This document shows positions 25,961 to 36,530 of a DNA stretch of 64,000 nt, piece after piece (positions within the stretch are counted from its first letter, which is position 1; every line of letters begins with the position of its first letter). The notes beneath the pieces are model-generated. The model saw only the letters and a program-made list of their open reading frames with translations. It did not search any database and had not been told where the DNA came from. The stretch covers positions 1-64,000 of the forward strand of contig JAINUW010000577.1 in NCBI GenBank assembly GCA_020205615.1, written 5' to 3'. This stretch comes from Panax quinquefolius (lineage: Eukaryota; Streptophyta; Magnoliopsida; Apiales; Araliaceae). Made by a program: the position numbers and the translations under genes.

Positions 25961-26510
25961 TACGTCAGGAAATTTATTAACAATAGAAATATCATTCAAA
26001 TCTAACGTATTTTTGTTTAAATCTATGACATTAAGAAAGCTTGACATCCGTTTTTCAATAAACGAATAGCTTTATGGTTTGAGATGACAGTGATTGATTT
26101 TAATGGTTTGGTTGCTTGAATTCGCATATAATAGGTTGGTTAGGAATATGAAAGCTAACAACCTTACGAAAACAATCAATTTTGCATGATGAGTAGTTAA
26201 CGATCAATCCTAGAATCACATCAAATGCAAGTATTTTAATGAAATAAGATCGACGAGGTAATGTGAGGGTATCGATTTGAACCAAACAAGACTTATAAAT
26301 AGTGGATGTAATGAAGGTTTCTCCCAGCGGAGTTTCCACAGATAAGTCAAAGTCTAATTTCTCTCGGTCGAATTTAATCGTTGGCGCAAATAGGAAAAAT
26401 AAAGAATGGGTAGAGGCCGGTATCAAATAAGGTATAGACTTCTCTAGAGTTTATGATAAGCTTACGTGATGACCTCATTCGGGTTCCTTGCTTTACGGGA
26501 GGTCACAACA
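25961..26510 (-). pseudogene. Chromovirus protease and RT leader, broken
   Basis: 26100-26426 reads [20 protein letters not shown] and [14 protein letters not shown] sequence, matching residues 208-265 of the sister ORF at 43010-44158. 25835-26047 reads [20 protein letters not shown], the linker into RT. The catalytic DTG region (about 26420-26440) is shifted in frame: a run equivalent to '[11 protein letters not shown]' is visible only with corrections. Confidence 0.75.
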
Positions 26511-27678
26511 AAAGCTCTCCCTTGAACTCTTGGTTTTGACTTATGCAGAAGCGGTATTTTGTGTCAACATTCCAACTGGACTTGTCTTCGGTGCATGAAA
26601 AAATCGGGCTAGGTGACCTTCTCTTCCACAATTATAACACGCTTTGGTTGGCATCGCTCAGTTTGGACTGATATGTCCCTTCCCTCCGCATTTGAAGCAT
26701 ATGATAGGTGGTCGTTCTCATTTCCTTAACCACGGGTCTTTGATCTTTGGCGTCTTTCCATCATTGTTGAATCTCCTCTTCTTGAAATGTCCATTCTTAT
26801 TGTCTTGGCCATGATTACCCGCGAAGTGGTTACCATTTACGGCATGTTGATTACCTCACGTTTGTTGTCAAGCCGATATTTGCTACCCTTTAGTATTATC
26901 ATTTTGTCGGTGACTTTCTCTTGGTTGAGTTGACTCGTTATCGGCGCTCAATAAGCGAGCCCTATTTACAACATCTGAATACAAACACGGTTGATGAGAA
27001 ATTAGATATTGGCGTATCTCTGGGTTTCAAACCTCTTAGAAACATCGCGTCATTCTTTCCTCATTATCAACCAAGTGAGGCGTAAACCGGGACAACTCGT
27101 CAAACTTAGCCCGTTTCTGCGACGACGGTCGTATTATTACGCTCGACTTGATGAACTCTACCTCTTTCGTATAGCGAATACTTTCGGGGAAAGTACTTGT
27201 CGTTGAATAGTTCTTGGAACTTCTCCCAAGACATCTTGGTCTGGCGGCGGAGGTTGAGCGCTTTCTGGAGATTCCCACTAATGTCTGCCTCTCCTCGCAA
27301 CATAAAGGTGGCAAAGGAAACTTTTTCTCCTCGGAGCATCCCGATACATCAAATATCTTGGTGATCTGCTTTATCACGTCTCGCCTTAAGTGGTTTTGGC
27401 TCTCAATAAACTCCGGTGGTCGGCTCCTTGAACTATTTAGCGGTGTGACCGTCAGAGTTTTTCGGTGTTTCCACCAATATTTTGGATAGGGCCGCTCTCG
27501 CCCGGATGTTGTATGAATTGCATAAAGCCTCTGAACATTCCATCATTCATCATTTGGTCGGTGTTGTTGTTTGCATGAGGATTATCGCCTTCTTGATGCA
27601 CATTCTCACGATTATTGATATGTGGAGACTCAGCGATCTCTGTGCTCCATTGCTATTCTCAACATTCTCGGATGTCAT
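26511..27678 (-). pseudogene. Chromovirus gag, broken
   Basis: The start codon is at 27678-27676 (MTSENVENSNGAQRS), shared with the plus-strand sister at 42300. The gag core is at 27106-27377: 'QITKIFDVSGCSEE' and FATFMLRGEAD, then SWEKFQELFNDKYFP, in alternating frames. Two CCHC knuckles lie near 26610-26710; the first is readable as ICFKCGGKGHISPN in one frame. Gag would assemble particles and package RNA. At least four frame changes separate these parts. Confidence 0.75.
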
Positions 27679-27847
27679 TTTGAGAATCTTGCCACAAAAC
27701 AAAGGTAAATTGACATATAACATATTATCCCTATACTCGTGAGCCAATTTAAATACCAAATAAACTTAGGTAGGTCATACTAGCGAAGAATTCGTCTCTC
27801 TCTCCTCTAGTTCTTGTCTCACATCTCGGCCGGGGATCGTATCCTAA

Positions 27848-27861
27848 GCTTTGATATCAAT
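27848..27861 (-). other. Primer binding site, minus-strand chromovirus
   Basis: Minus strand TTGATATCAAAGCT immediately inside the 5' LTR. It resembles TGGTATCA-AGC, the complement of the initiator methionine tRNA 3' end, which primes first-strand synthesis in this lineage. The sister element has ttggattcaaagct at the same place. Confidence 0.6.
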
Positions 27862-29034
27862 TGTGATTCCCCCAAAATAGGTATACATCACCCATCTTGA
27901 GTCGCCGAATACATGGTACAAAATTCAAATACAACTGAATACAATCTGTTGTGTGTAGAATACGACAAGACATAACTGAGAGTTTTAATAAGAATATTGT
28001 CATCTAGACAATATCCACACTCAATGGAGTCCTCATTACATTTATTGTCACACTATTTAACAGAATAGTGAGGACTACTAATGCTATCATCTGGACCGTC
28101 ACTCCATTCCCCAACTAGTCCCAACTACGTTCTCATTTCCTGAAGAGAACAATAAAAGAAAGGGTGAGCTCAAATAGCCCAGTAAGAAATATTATGACTA
28201 AGATAATGCAGAATAATTTATCGTTAGTCTTCAACAGTGTTAAACTGATAAAATATAACAAACATCAAGTTTAACTGCAGTGGAATAAGAAATCTATCAG
28301 AAGAGTCAAGTAGAGAATAAAATCTACTATCCTCTATGATTTAAAAGGTTTTTCATTACTTTTATCATTTGAAACTTCGACAATAAATAATCCACATCAT
28401 CCACACTTACTACGACCCGAGGATATTCATTAGTATCACGACCACAAATTATCCATGCACTACGGGCGAGGATATTCGTGTATTAATCGATGGTCATGAT
28501 CATGCTAACAAGCGTCCATAAATGCACTATACTGGACAAATGAGGATTTTACCACATCATTTGTAACATCACGGTCGTGATTATCTTAGAATAATCCAGT
28601 GGTCGTAATCATACCAAGTCCATCTATGCACTACATGCCACGAGATGACTTTAAACATATTATAAACATGAGGATGATGACAATTTAATAAAACAAGTTC
28701 AAGAATAAATTTTAAAGATTTATAAGTTAATTTATCACGAACTTCAATAACGTCAAAATTATCGACATGATCTTTGCTTTGTGGAGTAAAATTCAAGAAT
28801 GCTCAAAAGAATATGTCCATGAAAAGAGAAGCGCAAATATAAAGGATATTCCACTAATTTCATGGAGTATAGAATTAAAGCTTTAACTTATTTGAGTATA
28901 AGAGAATATATGAAGCGCAAATTGATTTTAAATCGCCATGCGGTAATCCATAGAGATCATTTCCACAATTTAATAAGAAATGAACACAAAGGATCATTCA
29001 CCGTGCGTGTGATAATCCACATAGGCGAGGTTAT

Positions 29035-29400
29035 TCAGCGAGAATAATAAAGAATGGAATAATAGAAGAAATCACCATGCATGCGATAGACCGCATGCGA
29101 GCGAGGTTATTCAAGCGAATAATAAAGAATGGAACTAGGTCATGCGTAATCGCGCTGAGACAGGATGTTTCAGCGAGAATAATAAAAAGCGGAACCGGTC
29201 GTGCGTAAATCGCGCGCAGATAGGATGTTCAATGAGAATAATAAAGGGCGGAACGGGTCATACGTAAGCGCGTAGACATGATGTTCTAATGAGAATAATA
29301 AAGAATGGAATAACGGAAGAATTTCACCATGTATGCGGTACTTCACATAGACAGGTTATTCCAACATAATGATAAAGAATGGAATAACAGAAGTTCTCTT
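29035..29400 (-). repeat. About 60-base tandem array in family A LTR
   Basis: Five to six imperfect units of the form gaataataaagaatggaac / ggtcatgcgtaa / cgca / gacaggatgttc, starting near 29041, 29119, 29178, 29238 and 29294. A shorter array is in the 3' LTR at 22640-22880. Confidence 0.75.
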
Positions 29401-29623
29401 CATGAAGGCGAAAGAAATAATACCCCTTACAAGTCAACAAATAATATCCCTTCTACCAAGTAAGAAAGAGTATTACATTTGGTAGAGGCGAGGATATTCT
29501 TGAAGAAAACTTGCACTAATTTCTATGCTCAAAGCTTTCTTAAAATCTAAAGAAATACGCTCAAGATTATAGAAGGAGAATTCTACGAACTTACGGTGTG
29601 ATTTTTAATTCTAACTAAGCATC

Positions 29624-29631
29624 TATTTATA
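29624..29631 (-). promoter_or_regulatory. Putative LTR TATA box
   Basis: tatttata (TATAAATA on the minus strand), equivalent to 40611-40618 in the plus-strand copy. Promoter role is inferred. Confidence 0.5.
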
Positions 29632-30566
29632 GAAGAATGGAAAGGATACTATCTTTTTTTATCTGCGATAAAATATAATATATTCTATTTATAATCAAAT
29701 AAAACAAAACTCTATAAAAAGTATTATGTTTTATATAAAACGTTTTACTATCTGAAACACTATGCATAATAAAATATAATATACACTACTATGCTAATAA
29801 TAAAATATAATATATTCTATTTATTTATAGTCGATAAAACAAATAACATTATAAAAGTATTACATTTTTATAAAAAAAGTTTTTATGTTTTATTACATTA
29901 ATAATACTAATAAAACAAAATTTATCATCATTATTATAATTCACAATATTAATCGACCGGTCGTTCACAGGAAGAGGGGGGCTTTCGATAAGGATTTCTC
30001 CCCATTGGAAGTATGATTAGGTGACCGAACCTCTCCTTGTGAGAACTTACAGACATCGTTAATATTGCGAATAATAATATTAATAACTTTGTCATTTCAA
30101 TTATTGATTATAAAATATTGACAATAATTGAATCAAATAAAGTGAGATCTTATCACATTAATTCTTTGTAACAATAATTAAACAAAAGCGAGTGACTTCT
30201 CACATAAGCATCGATAATCAATATTGTGTGCTTTACTTATGCGACCCAGCGTATTCTTTGTACTTTTAACTTTGGTGTTTCAGCGAGTTAACGGTAAAAC
30301 TTCATAGTTATTTTCATAAAAAAGTATTTTATCGTTTTCTCGATCAAATGATAATTACATTGTGGGGTCCACTGATGATTTTGCCATTGTACTAATATTC
30401 CTGTTAAAAGCGAATATTCCTCGACCGATCGAATATTATATAACAACTTGCGTACTTTGCAAAATTTATAAATATTACCCACAATTATAACATTATATCA
30501 AATTCATTCCATAATATTCAAAAATGATATTTATAAAAAATTCATCTTTATTCATAAAAGTTGGGG

Positions 30567-30570
<4 letters not shown>

Positions 30571-30626
<56 letters not shown>
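30571..30626. repeat. (AC)n-(AT)n microsatellite at element edge
   Basis: About 22 AC units (30571-30615), then a short AT run. It begins inside the terminal 'aca' of the family A LTR, so the LTR end and the repeat merge. Confidence 0.95.
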
Positions 30627-30650
30627 TTTGTCTCACCTGGAATTTACTTC

Positions 30651-30780
30651 GTGGTGGTTGATCGCTTTTCTGACTTTCTTTACGTTTAAATCACTTTGGA
30701 GTTCCCTCAAGTGGCGGTTGATATTTCTGACTTTATTTACATTTTTGATCCCCCATGGAGGTGCTCCGTGGTGGTTGATC
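30651..30780 (+). repeat. About 60-base minisatellite, 2+ units
   Basis: gtggtggttgatc-type starts at 30651, 30711 and 30768 (spacing 60 and 57), with shared 'tttctgactttatttac' inside each unit. Confidence 0.8.
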
Positions 30781-30786
30781 ATGTCT

Positions 30787-30804
30787 GTATATATATATTT
30801 ATAG

Positions 30805-30857
<53 letters not shown>
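30787..30857. repeat. (AT)n microsatellite
   Basis: A short AT run at 30787-30797 and a long uninterrupted one at 30809-30857. Confidence 0.95.
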
Positions 30858-30860
<3 letters not shown>

Positions 30861-31499
30861 CTTACTACTTTCATACAAATGCGGCATCATGTGAGCCTAG
30901 GAATCATGTGATCACATATTGATCTATTGGATTTAGATTTGTTTCCGTGATGGACATTTTTAATTTGTAAACAACTTGTAAATTTATTTGCGGTATGCGG
31001 ATTTCCTCGGATGGTTTTCATACCCACGAGGAGTTGACATTATTTTGTACATTATTTTTTTATAGATGCTTCGCATCTCGTAAATAAAAGCAATCAATAG
31101 AACACTTAATAAAATGGAAGTGTAAAGGTCTCAATTACTATTGAGCTACGGGTTTGACAAACCTCCTTTATAAAACATCCTTTGCCATATCTTGCTAAAA
31201 ATTGAATTTTACATAAATTTAAACCACAATGTATATAGGTGCGACGAGGCCTCGCACTACTTCCAAATAAATAACACATTGGCCAAGCGCATTACACATT
31301 TATATATGAGTTTCTTGAAAAGTGGCATTTGTCACCATGGTAACACGGATGTGGGGGTGCTAACACCTTTCCTCGCATAATCAAGTCCCCCGGACCCTAA
31401 TGAATCTCGATTTCACCGGGCAGTTTAGCGGTGTCACATCTTTGGGTCCCATGTAAACCTTTTCTCGGTTGTGTTGGTGCGACCATTTAAAAACCAAGC

Positions 31500-31518
31500 T
31501 GGTGACTCTTAACGATCC
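31500..31518 (+). other. Possible primer binding site of Tat/Ogre-like element
   Basis: tggtgactcttaacgatcc follows the LTR end region. Ogre-type elements use a tRNA-Arg-complementary site beginning TGGCGACTC. The match here is partial, so the call is tentative. Confidence 0.35.
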
Positions 31519-31559
31519 ATAAATCGACATTATACATATGGGACCTTTTCACTTATTTT

Positions 31560-32090
31560 TTTAAACAAATCTCACATAAAATGAGAACACCAAAGAACAA
31601 GTGCGAAAAGGACAACTAAAAATCCCAGCGTCGACAATATCAATAGCACTAGTATTCTCATACATAATAGGCACATTTTCACAAATAACATTCAAATCAT
31701 ATAGCGTTTATATCATCCACAAAATTTGTGAACAACAACTACCTGTAGAAATATTCACATACTGTAGTAAACAAAGCAACAAATGTTTGTTTCTTCTTGT
31801 GCTTGAGCTTCTGAGGCTTTGGCCCAAAAATTCAAGCACCACTTGTGCTTTTTCTATCAAATTGGCACCCTGCATAATGCATACGAGTATCCAAATAGTT
31901 CAAAACTTGGAGATACATGATATTATAAGCCTAAATTTATTATATCGGATAAATATTTAAATATTCTTTTCTGGCTTTTAGATGAGATTCTTTCGATTGA
32001 GCTTGAAATCTAGCACATAAGCATACACTATACATAATATCGGCCTTGATACGATTAAATAAAATAAACAATCAATCATACCTCGATAAA
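31560..32090 (-). pseudogene. Ty1/copia RNase H remnant
   Basis: Minus-strand reading continues from RT: 'YRGMIDCLFYL' and 'SRPILCIVYAYVLDF' at about 32000-32075, then KRIFKYLSDIINLGLWYHVS near 31905-31965. After that come 'GYSYA', the 'KKHKWCLNFW' segment and, in shifted frames, the NTSAIDI region near 31600-31650. Several stops and frame changes occur. The 3' end is cut near 31560. The 119-codon plus-strand ORF at 31601-31960 is the antisense of this region. Confidence 0.75.
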
Positions 32091-33000
32091 TTGTTACTTG
32101 ACATCTTTACCTTCGCATCTGCGATGAAAGCTTGATGGTAGTACTCATTGGTGTTGACTTTGGTTTGGTATTTTCGAAACCAAATCTCTTCAATAGCTCC
32201 TTCACATACTTTGATTGGTGAATGTGAATCCCCTCAATGGATTGTTTGATTTGAATCCCCAAGAAATAGTTTAATTCACCTATAAGGCTCATATCAAACT
32301 CGTTATGCATACATTGGGAAAACCACTCACACAAAGAGTTAGTAGTAGCTCCAAAAATTATATCATCCACATAAAATTGAACAATTAATAAGTTCTTATT
32401 TTTGGTTTTAATAAAAAGAGTAGAATCAATTTTACCACGATTAAAACCATTGTCTAATAAAAACTTGCTTACTCTTTCATACTAGGCTCTTAGAGCCTGT
32501 TTTAATCCATACAAAGTCTTTTTCAATTTAAACACATGATGTGGATATTTTTCATGTTCAAATCCCAGTGGTTGCTTAACATACACTTCCTCATTTAAAT
32601 AGCCATTTAAAAATGCACATTTCACATATATTTGATATAATTTCAATTGTCTAAAACATGCATATGCTAACAAAATTCATATGGCTTCCAACCTTACAAC
32701 AGGGGAAAAGGTTTCTTCATAATCTATAACTTCTTGTTGATTATAGCCTAGAGCGACCAATCTAGCCATATTTCTAGTGATTATGCCATTTTCATAAAGT
32801 TTAATTTTGAAAATCCATTTTTACCAATTATAGAAGCATCTTTAGGAGGTTTAACAAGATCCCATACCTAACACCTTTCGAATTGGTTTAATTCTTCCTG
32901 CATCGCAATAGACCAATTTTCATCTTGGATTGCTTCCTTGGCATTCTTTGGTTCTATTTGAGAAAGAAAAGCTGAAAATGCACAATAATTCCTTGCATTT
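32091..33000 (-). pseudogene. Ty1/copia reverse transcriptase, largely readable but inactive
   Basis: 32107-32370 contains the catalytic YVDDIIFG (the tyrosine and valine lie just before the first methionine) and GELNYFLGIQIKQ. 32482-32673 contains the YVKCAFLNGYLNEEVYVKQP motif A segment. There the usual aspartate of 'MDVK-AFLNG' is tyrosine, so one of the three catalytic aspartates is lost. A TAG separates the two pieces near 32482. Upstream, '[12 protein letters not shown]' and '[10 protein letters not shown]' are visible at 32730-32830. It belongs to the copia polyprotein running from 36150 down to 31560. Confidence 0.8.
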
Positions 33001-34300
33001 CTTCTTGTATTCATCCATGTGTTGGGATCTCAATGATTAGATTTGGTGTATGATTTCTCCTTTATTACTAGATGATCTAGGAAGCCTTCTGCGCGATCAT
33101 TTGTTCTTGAGGTTACGAAATGTCAAGCTCTACATCAAACTAATCGTCATATTATTATTCTAATCTGAGACGGGTTAAGGCATCGGGACGTTAGGCATCT
33201 GCGTATACGAGTTTTCAACTAAAATAGACGGCTCATGTTATCTGATTTCTTCTGTTTGCTTTCCACGTTTATCTGATTTTCCTTCTGATGCAGACGACTC
33301 AGTCTATCCGGATTGAGCTATCTGTTTTCCACAAATCAGATTATCTTACCTTGCAGAAACTTCATTTTCTTCTTTTGAAAGGTCACGGTTAAATTCATCA
33401 AATACTACATGCACAAATTCTTCAACTTTAAATTTATCAAGATTATAAACCCTATAAGCTTTACTATGCATTGAATAGCCAAGAAAAATGGATTTAGTTG
33501 ATTTAGCATCAAATTTTCCAAGATTACTATTAGTATTTAGTGAAACATTTAGCACCAAATACTTTAAAATAGTTAATATTTGGAATCCTTTTATTTAGTA
33601 ACTCATATAGTGTTTTTAATAAGATGGATCTAATTAGTACTCTATTTAAAATGTAAATGCAGTACTTACAGCCTCTGCCCAAAATCTTGTATGCAGTTTA
33701 CTTTCATGAAGTATAGTTCTTGCAGTTTCTTGGAGAGTACGATTTTTGCGTTCCACCACACAATTTTGTTGAGGTGTTCTTGGTGCAGAAAACTCATGTG
33801 TAACACCTTTTTCACTGCAATATGGTATAAAGTCTTTTTCAAATTCTCCACCATGGTCACTCCTTATACCAATTAGCTTGAGGTTATGTTTTGTTTCAAC
33901 ATTCTTTATAAGCTTTTCAAATTCTGCAAAAGCTTGATCTTTAGTTTTCAAAAATAAAACCCATGTAAATCTTGAAAAATCATCAACAATAACAAAAAAG
34001 CATAATGATTATTTCTAGGCTAGGATATCTCTTGGGTCCAAATAAATCAAGATCTGATAATTGAAGAGGTAAAGAAGTTGATAAGCGATTTTTGATTGTA
34101 AAAAGAATTTCTTGCTTGTTTACCTACGACATGCATTACAAATACATCTTCTCATATTTTAGCTTTGGTAAACCTTTAACAAAGTTCTTTGTAACTAACT
34201 TGTTAATCGATTCCATATGCACATGCCCTAACCTTACATGCCATAGAATAGTTTGATCTTGAACAACAACTAAACAAATATCCTCATTTTGATTTTTAAA
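33001..34300 (-). pseudogene. Ty1/copia integrase, broken
   Basis: 33646-33951 reads KTKDQAFAEFEKLIKNVETK, then IGIRSDHGGEFEKDF and FSAPRTPQQNCVVERKNRT. This gives the second catalytic Asp (SDHGGEF) and the Glu (VVERKNR) of the DDE core. 33346-33558 reads KSIFLGYSMHSKAYRVYNL and VEEFVHVVFDEFN, the C-terminal copia signature. The first Asp region is near 34000-34050 in a shifted frame ('VDDFSRFTWV' precedes the first piece). 33060-33340 is a degraded hinge. Frameshifts separate the parts. Confidence 0.8.
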
Positions 34301-34389
34301 ATTTATAGTGTATATATTATCTTCTCTGTTAGCTACTAGAGGAACATTATGAGAGGCATGAATAATATCACATTTATCTTTTTCAAAAT

Positions 34390-34730
34390 TACTTTTTGAC
34401 CACTATCCATTAATTGACTTACACTAATTAAATTATATTTTAACCCTTGACATGATGGACATTATCAATGTAGACCTTACCATTACCAATTTTACCTTTT
34501 CTGGAGTGATTTGGCATGTGGTGTCATCTCCAAAAGTAAGTGCCTCCTTTCTTTTGCTACAAGTGAGGTAAATTTAGTTCTATTACATCGTATGTCTAGA
34601 ACATCCTTTGTCAGTACCCATTTATGTGATGGTACTTTAGCTTTTAATACATACACAAAACAAAAAAGTAGCTCATTGTTTTGGTACTTAAATCTGTTTG
34701 GGTCCAATATTGTTAGTAGCAATTAAATCT
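34390..34730 (-). pseudogene. Ty1/copia protease region, broken
   Basis: Around 34560-34630 the minus strand encodes SHKWVL, then after a frame change GCSRHT, then NRTKFTSLVAKERR. This is the copia protease N-terminus (W-LDSGCSRHMTG type). The active-site DSG is not readable in any frame: the bases give Asp-Lys-Gly. It is followed downstream by the integrase zinc-binding region. Confidence 0.6.
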
Positions 34731-36150
34731 CCTTTCTTTACCCAAACTTGTTTTATTTTTATTTTATTATAATTAGTATCAAAATGTCCTTTTATACCAC
34801 ATTTTCTACAAGTAACATAAGGTGAGCAATAAAGAGGCTTGTTCCTTGGTTTATTATTTATTACTCTAATTTTGTTAGTAGTGCTTTTTATGTTTTTAAC
34901 AGGATTATATCCAATTCCTTGTTTATCTAAGCTTGACCTTTAAGCACCCACCATTATATTTAAATTCTCTTCTTCTTGAACAAATTTTGCAAGATCCTTT
35001 TTCTAAGATATTATTTCTTCCTCATTGTTATTTTGCATGTTTATTATTTTTCCACCATTAAAAGCATCTATACAAGTATCTCTCATTTTCAAACTTTCTT
35101 TTAAATCATCATTTTCCTTTTTAAGACTATTATTTTCTTCATTTAATTTGTTTGCACGATTATATAAAATTTTATTATAATTATCTAAATATCAATTTTA
35201 GCATTCAATGAGATACTTCACATGATGTGCAATCTTTAACTATTTCTATATTTTCCTCAATTAAAGTTTCTACTTCCTTCATTAAGTCATTTATCCAACT
35301 TTTCAAGTGATCATTTTTCTCTTTAATACGAAGGTTTTTATTTTTTAAAACAAGATAGTCAGAAATAGTAATTTCTCTAAGTTCAGGACTTACCTCAAAT
35401 GTTTCCTCATTGTGTATTCCAGTGAAGCACAACTGAGCAGTTTCTTCTTCTTGATCTTCATGATCAGGTTCATCATCACTCCATGTCATTAGAGCCTTCC
35501 CTTTTGAACCATTTGCTTTGTTCTTTCTTTTTAGTTGGAAGCAATATCTTTTGAAGTGTCCAGGCCTTCCACATTCGAATCAAGTTTCTTCTTGTGGCTT
35601 TTATTTGAAATCTTTCTTGTTGTTGAAAGCTTTTGTTGGTAATTTTGATCTATTCTTCTTTCGGATCAGCTCCCTCAATTTTCTGGTCATTAAAGCTATT
35701 TCTTCATCCGAATCTTCATCATTGCCTTCTATGTAGCTTTCAACTTGTAGAGCCAAGGTCTTCTTCTTAGGTGTCTCATCTTCTTCATCATACAATTTTA
35801 GTTGGTTTTCAAACTCTTCAAGTTCTCCAAATAAGGTAAGAGTTTCCATTGTGCGAATCGTTTTGGCATGACTCTAAGAAGCTTTCGGTTGATTTCCTTT
35901 TGATCGATCTTTCGATGCGAGCATGCTTAGAGAATTCTTTAGAGTGTGGAATCTTACTTGGGCATCTCTAATTGATTCATTTTCTCCAATTTGAATAGTT
36001 CGTGATTAGATGCATTAGCATGCTCAAGTTGACCTCCTTCACTTTAGTAGTACCTTCGTGGCTCATGATATTTGTGTCCCAAATTTCCTTAGCCATAGTA
36101 CAAGAAGAGACCTTATCTATCTCAGGATTGAACCATGCACATTGCGTCTA
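34731..36150 (-). pseudogene. Ty1/copia gag (UBN2-like) with coiled coil and zinc knuckles, broken
   Basis: 35601-35849 reads METLTLFGELEEFENQLKLY, then EDETPKKKTLALQVESYIE and EIALMTRKLREL, the C-terminal half of a plant copia gag. The N-terminal part (35850-36150) is readable in pieces ('TMAKEIWDT', 'SMLM', 'ELFKLEK', 'RKLLRVMPKRF'). A CCHC knuckle lies at 35530-35585, but its first cysteine codon is TGA. 35205-35489 is a charged, coiled-coil-like stretch. A second knuckle (CRKCGIKGHFDTNY) near 34780-34830 has tyrosine in place of the last cysteine. The gag N-terminus and the 5' LTR are missing. Confidence 0.75.
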
Positions 36151-36530
36151 ATATACTTAAATTAGTCATCATTCAAAACATCATAATATCAAAAACTAAC
36201 GGTTTTTAGAGTTGAATATTTGAATACATTTGAATCGATTCGATGCTTTTATTTTGGTTTGAATGCATTTGAATTGATAAGATGAATGAAATTTGAATGG
36301 CTAAGTCAATTTTTTAGCTAAATGACCGAATAAGCAATTTGAATGAAGTAAAAAAAATTAAAAATTAAAAATATATTAAATTTATAACAATTTTGAATTT
36401 TTTAGGAGGGTAAAATAATATAGTTTTGTCATTCGGATGTTTTGGACATATCGATTATCAAATAGTTTTTTTTATTGATTGATTCAACTCATTCAGATTC
36501 ATTCAATTTTATCAAGCACCCCTTAGTCTT
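36150..36530. repeat. Possible small inverted-repeat transposon (MITE)
   Basis: The right end (36490-36528) reads ttcattcaattttatcaagc; reverse-complemented, it resembles the left end near 36195-36250 (gttgaatatttgaatacatt, then gattcgatgc). The phrases 'gaatgcatttgaattgataag' and 'gattgattcaactcattcag' are typical of plant hAT-type MITEs. I could not find a clean 8-base target duplication, so the limits and class are uncertain. Confidence 0.3.

Larger units (their letters stand above)
13726..30573 (-). mobile_element. Tekay/Del-type Ty3/gypsy chromovirus, minus strand, with nested LTR
   Basis: On the minus strand the order is 5' LTR (30573-27862), primer site, gag, protease, RT, RNase H, integrase with chromodomain, polypurine tract, 3' LTR (23056-22221 and 14440-13726). 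That is a complete gag-PR-RT-RH-INT layout. The 3' LTR is split by the 7.8-kb LTR at 14441-22220. All coding domains are recognisable but frameshifted many times. Both outer flanks are dinucleotide repeats: (AT)n on the left and (AC)n on the right. The target duplication therefore cannot be read. A sister element lies on the plus strand at 37907. Confidence 0.85.
27862..30573 (-). repeat. 5' LTR of minus-strand chromovirus (family A, complete)
   Basis: 2,712 bases from tgtgattccccc (27862) to ggggtcttaca (30573) on the plus strand, that is TGTAAGACCCC...AATCACA on the minus strand. It is the best reference copy of family A, with related copies at 5908-9255, 9607-11944, 13726/22221 and 37907-42112. 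It carries a TATA motif and a 60-base repeat array. Confidence 0.85.
30574..31540 (+). repeat. Tat/Ogre-like LTR, right part, with primer-site region
   Basis: After microsatellites and a 60-base repeat, the segment 31320-31520 reads 'gtcaccatggtaacacgg', 'gggggtgctaacacctttcc', 'tcaagtcccccggaccc', 'gtttagcggtgtcacatc' and 'accaagctggtgactc'. These phrases are characteristic of the 3' LTR end and primer site of plant Tat/Ogre elements. It is probably the right half of the LTR that begins at 11945, split by the 16.8-kb chromovirus. The internal region of this element is missing: minus-strand copia sequence starts by 31560. Confidence 0.5.

Noticed and set aside
29035..29400. Regular repeats resembling a CRISPR array
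   Set aside because: The spacers are conserved along with the repeats, the units are diverged, and the array lies inside a plant LTR. It is a minisatellite.
31601..31960. 119-codon plus-strand ORF
   Set aside because: It is antisense to the copia RNase H remnant, which has clear family motifs on the minus strand.
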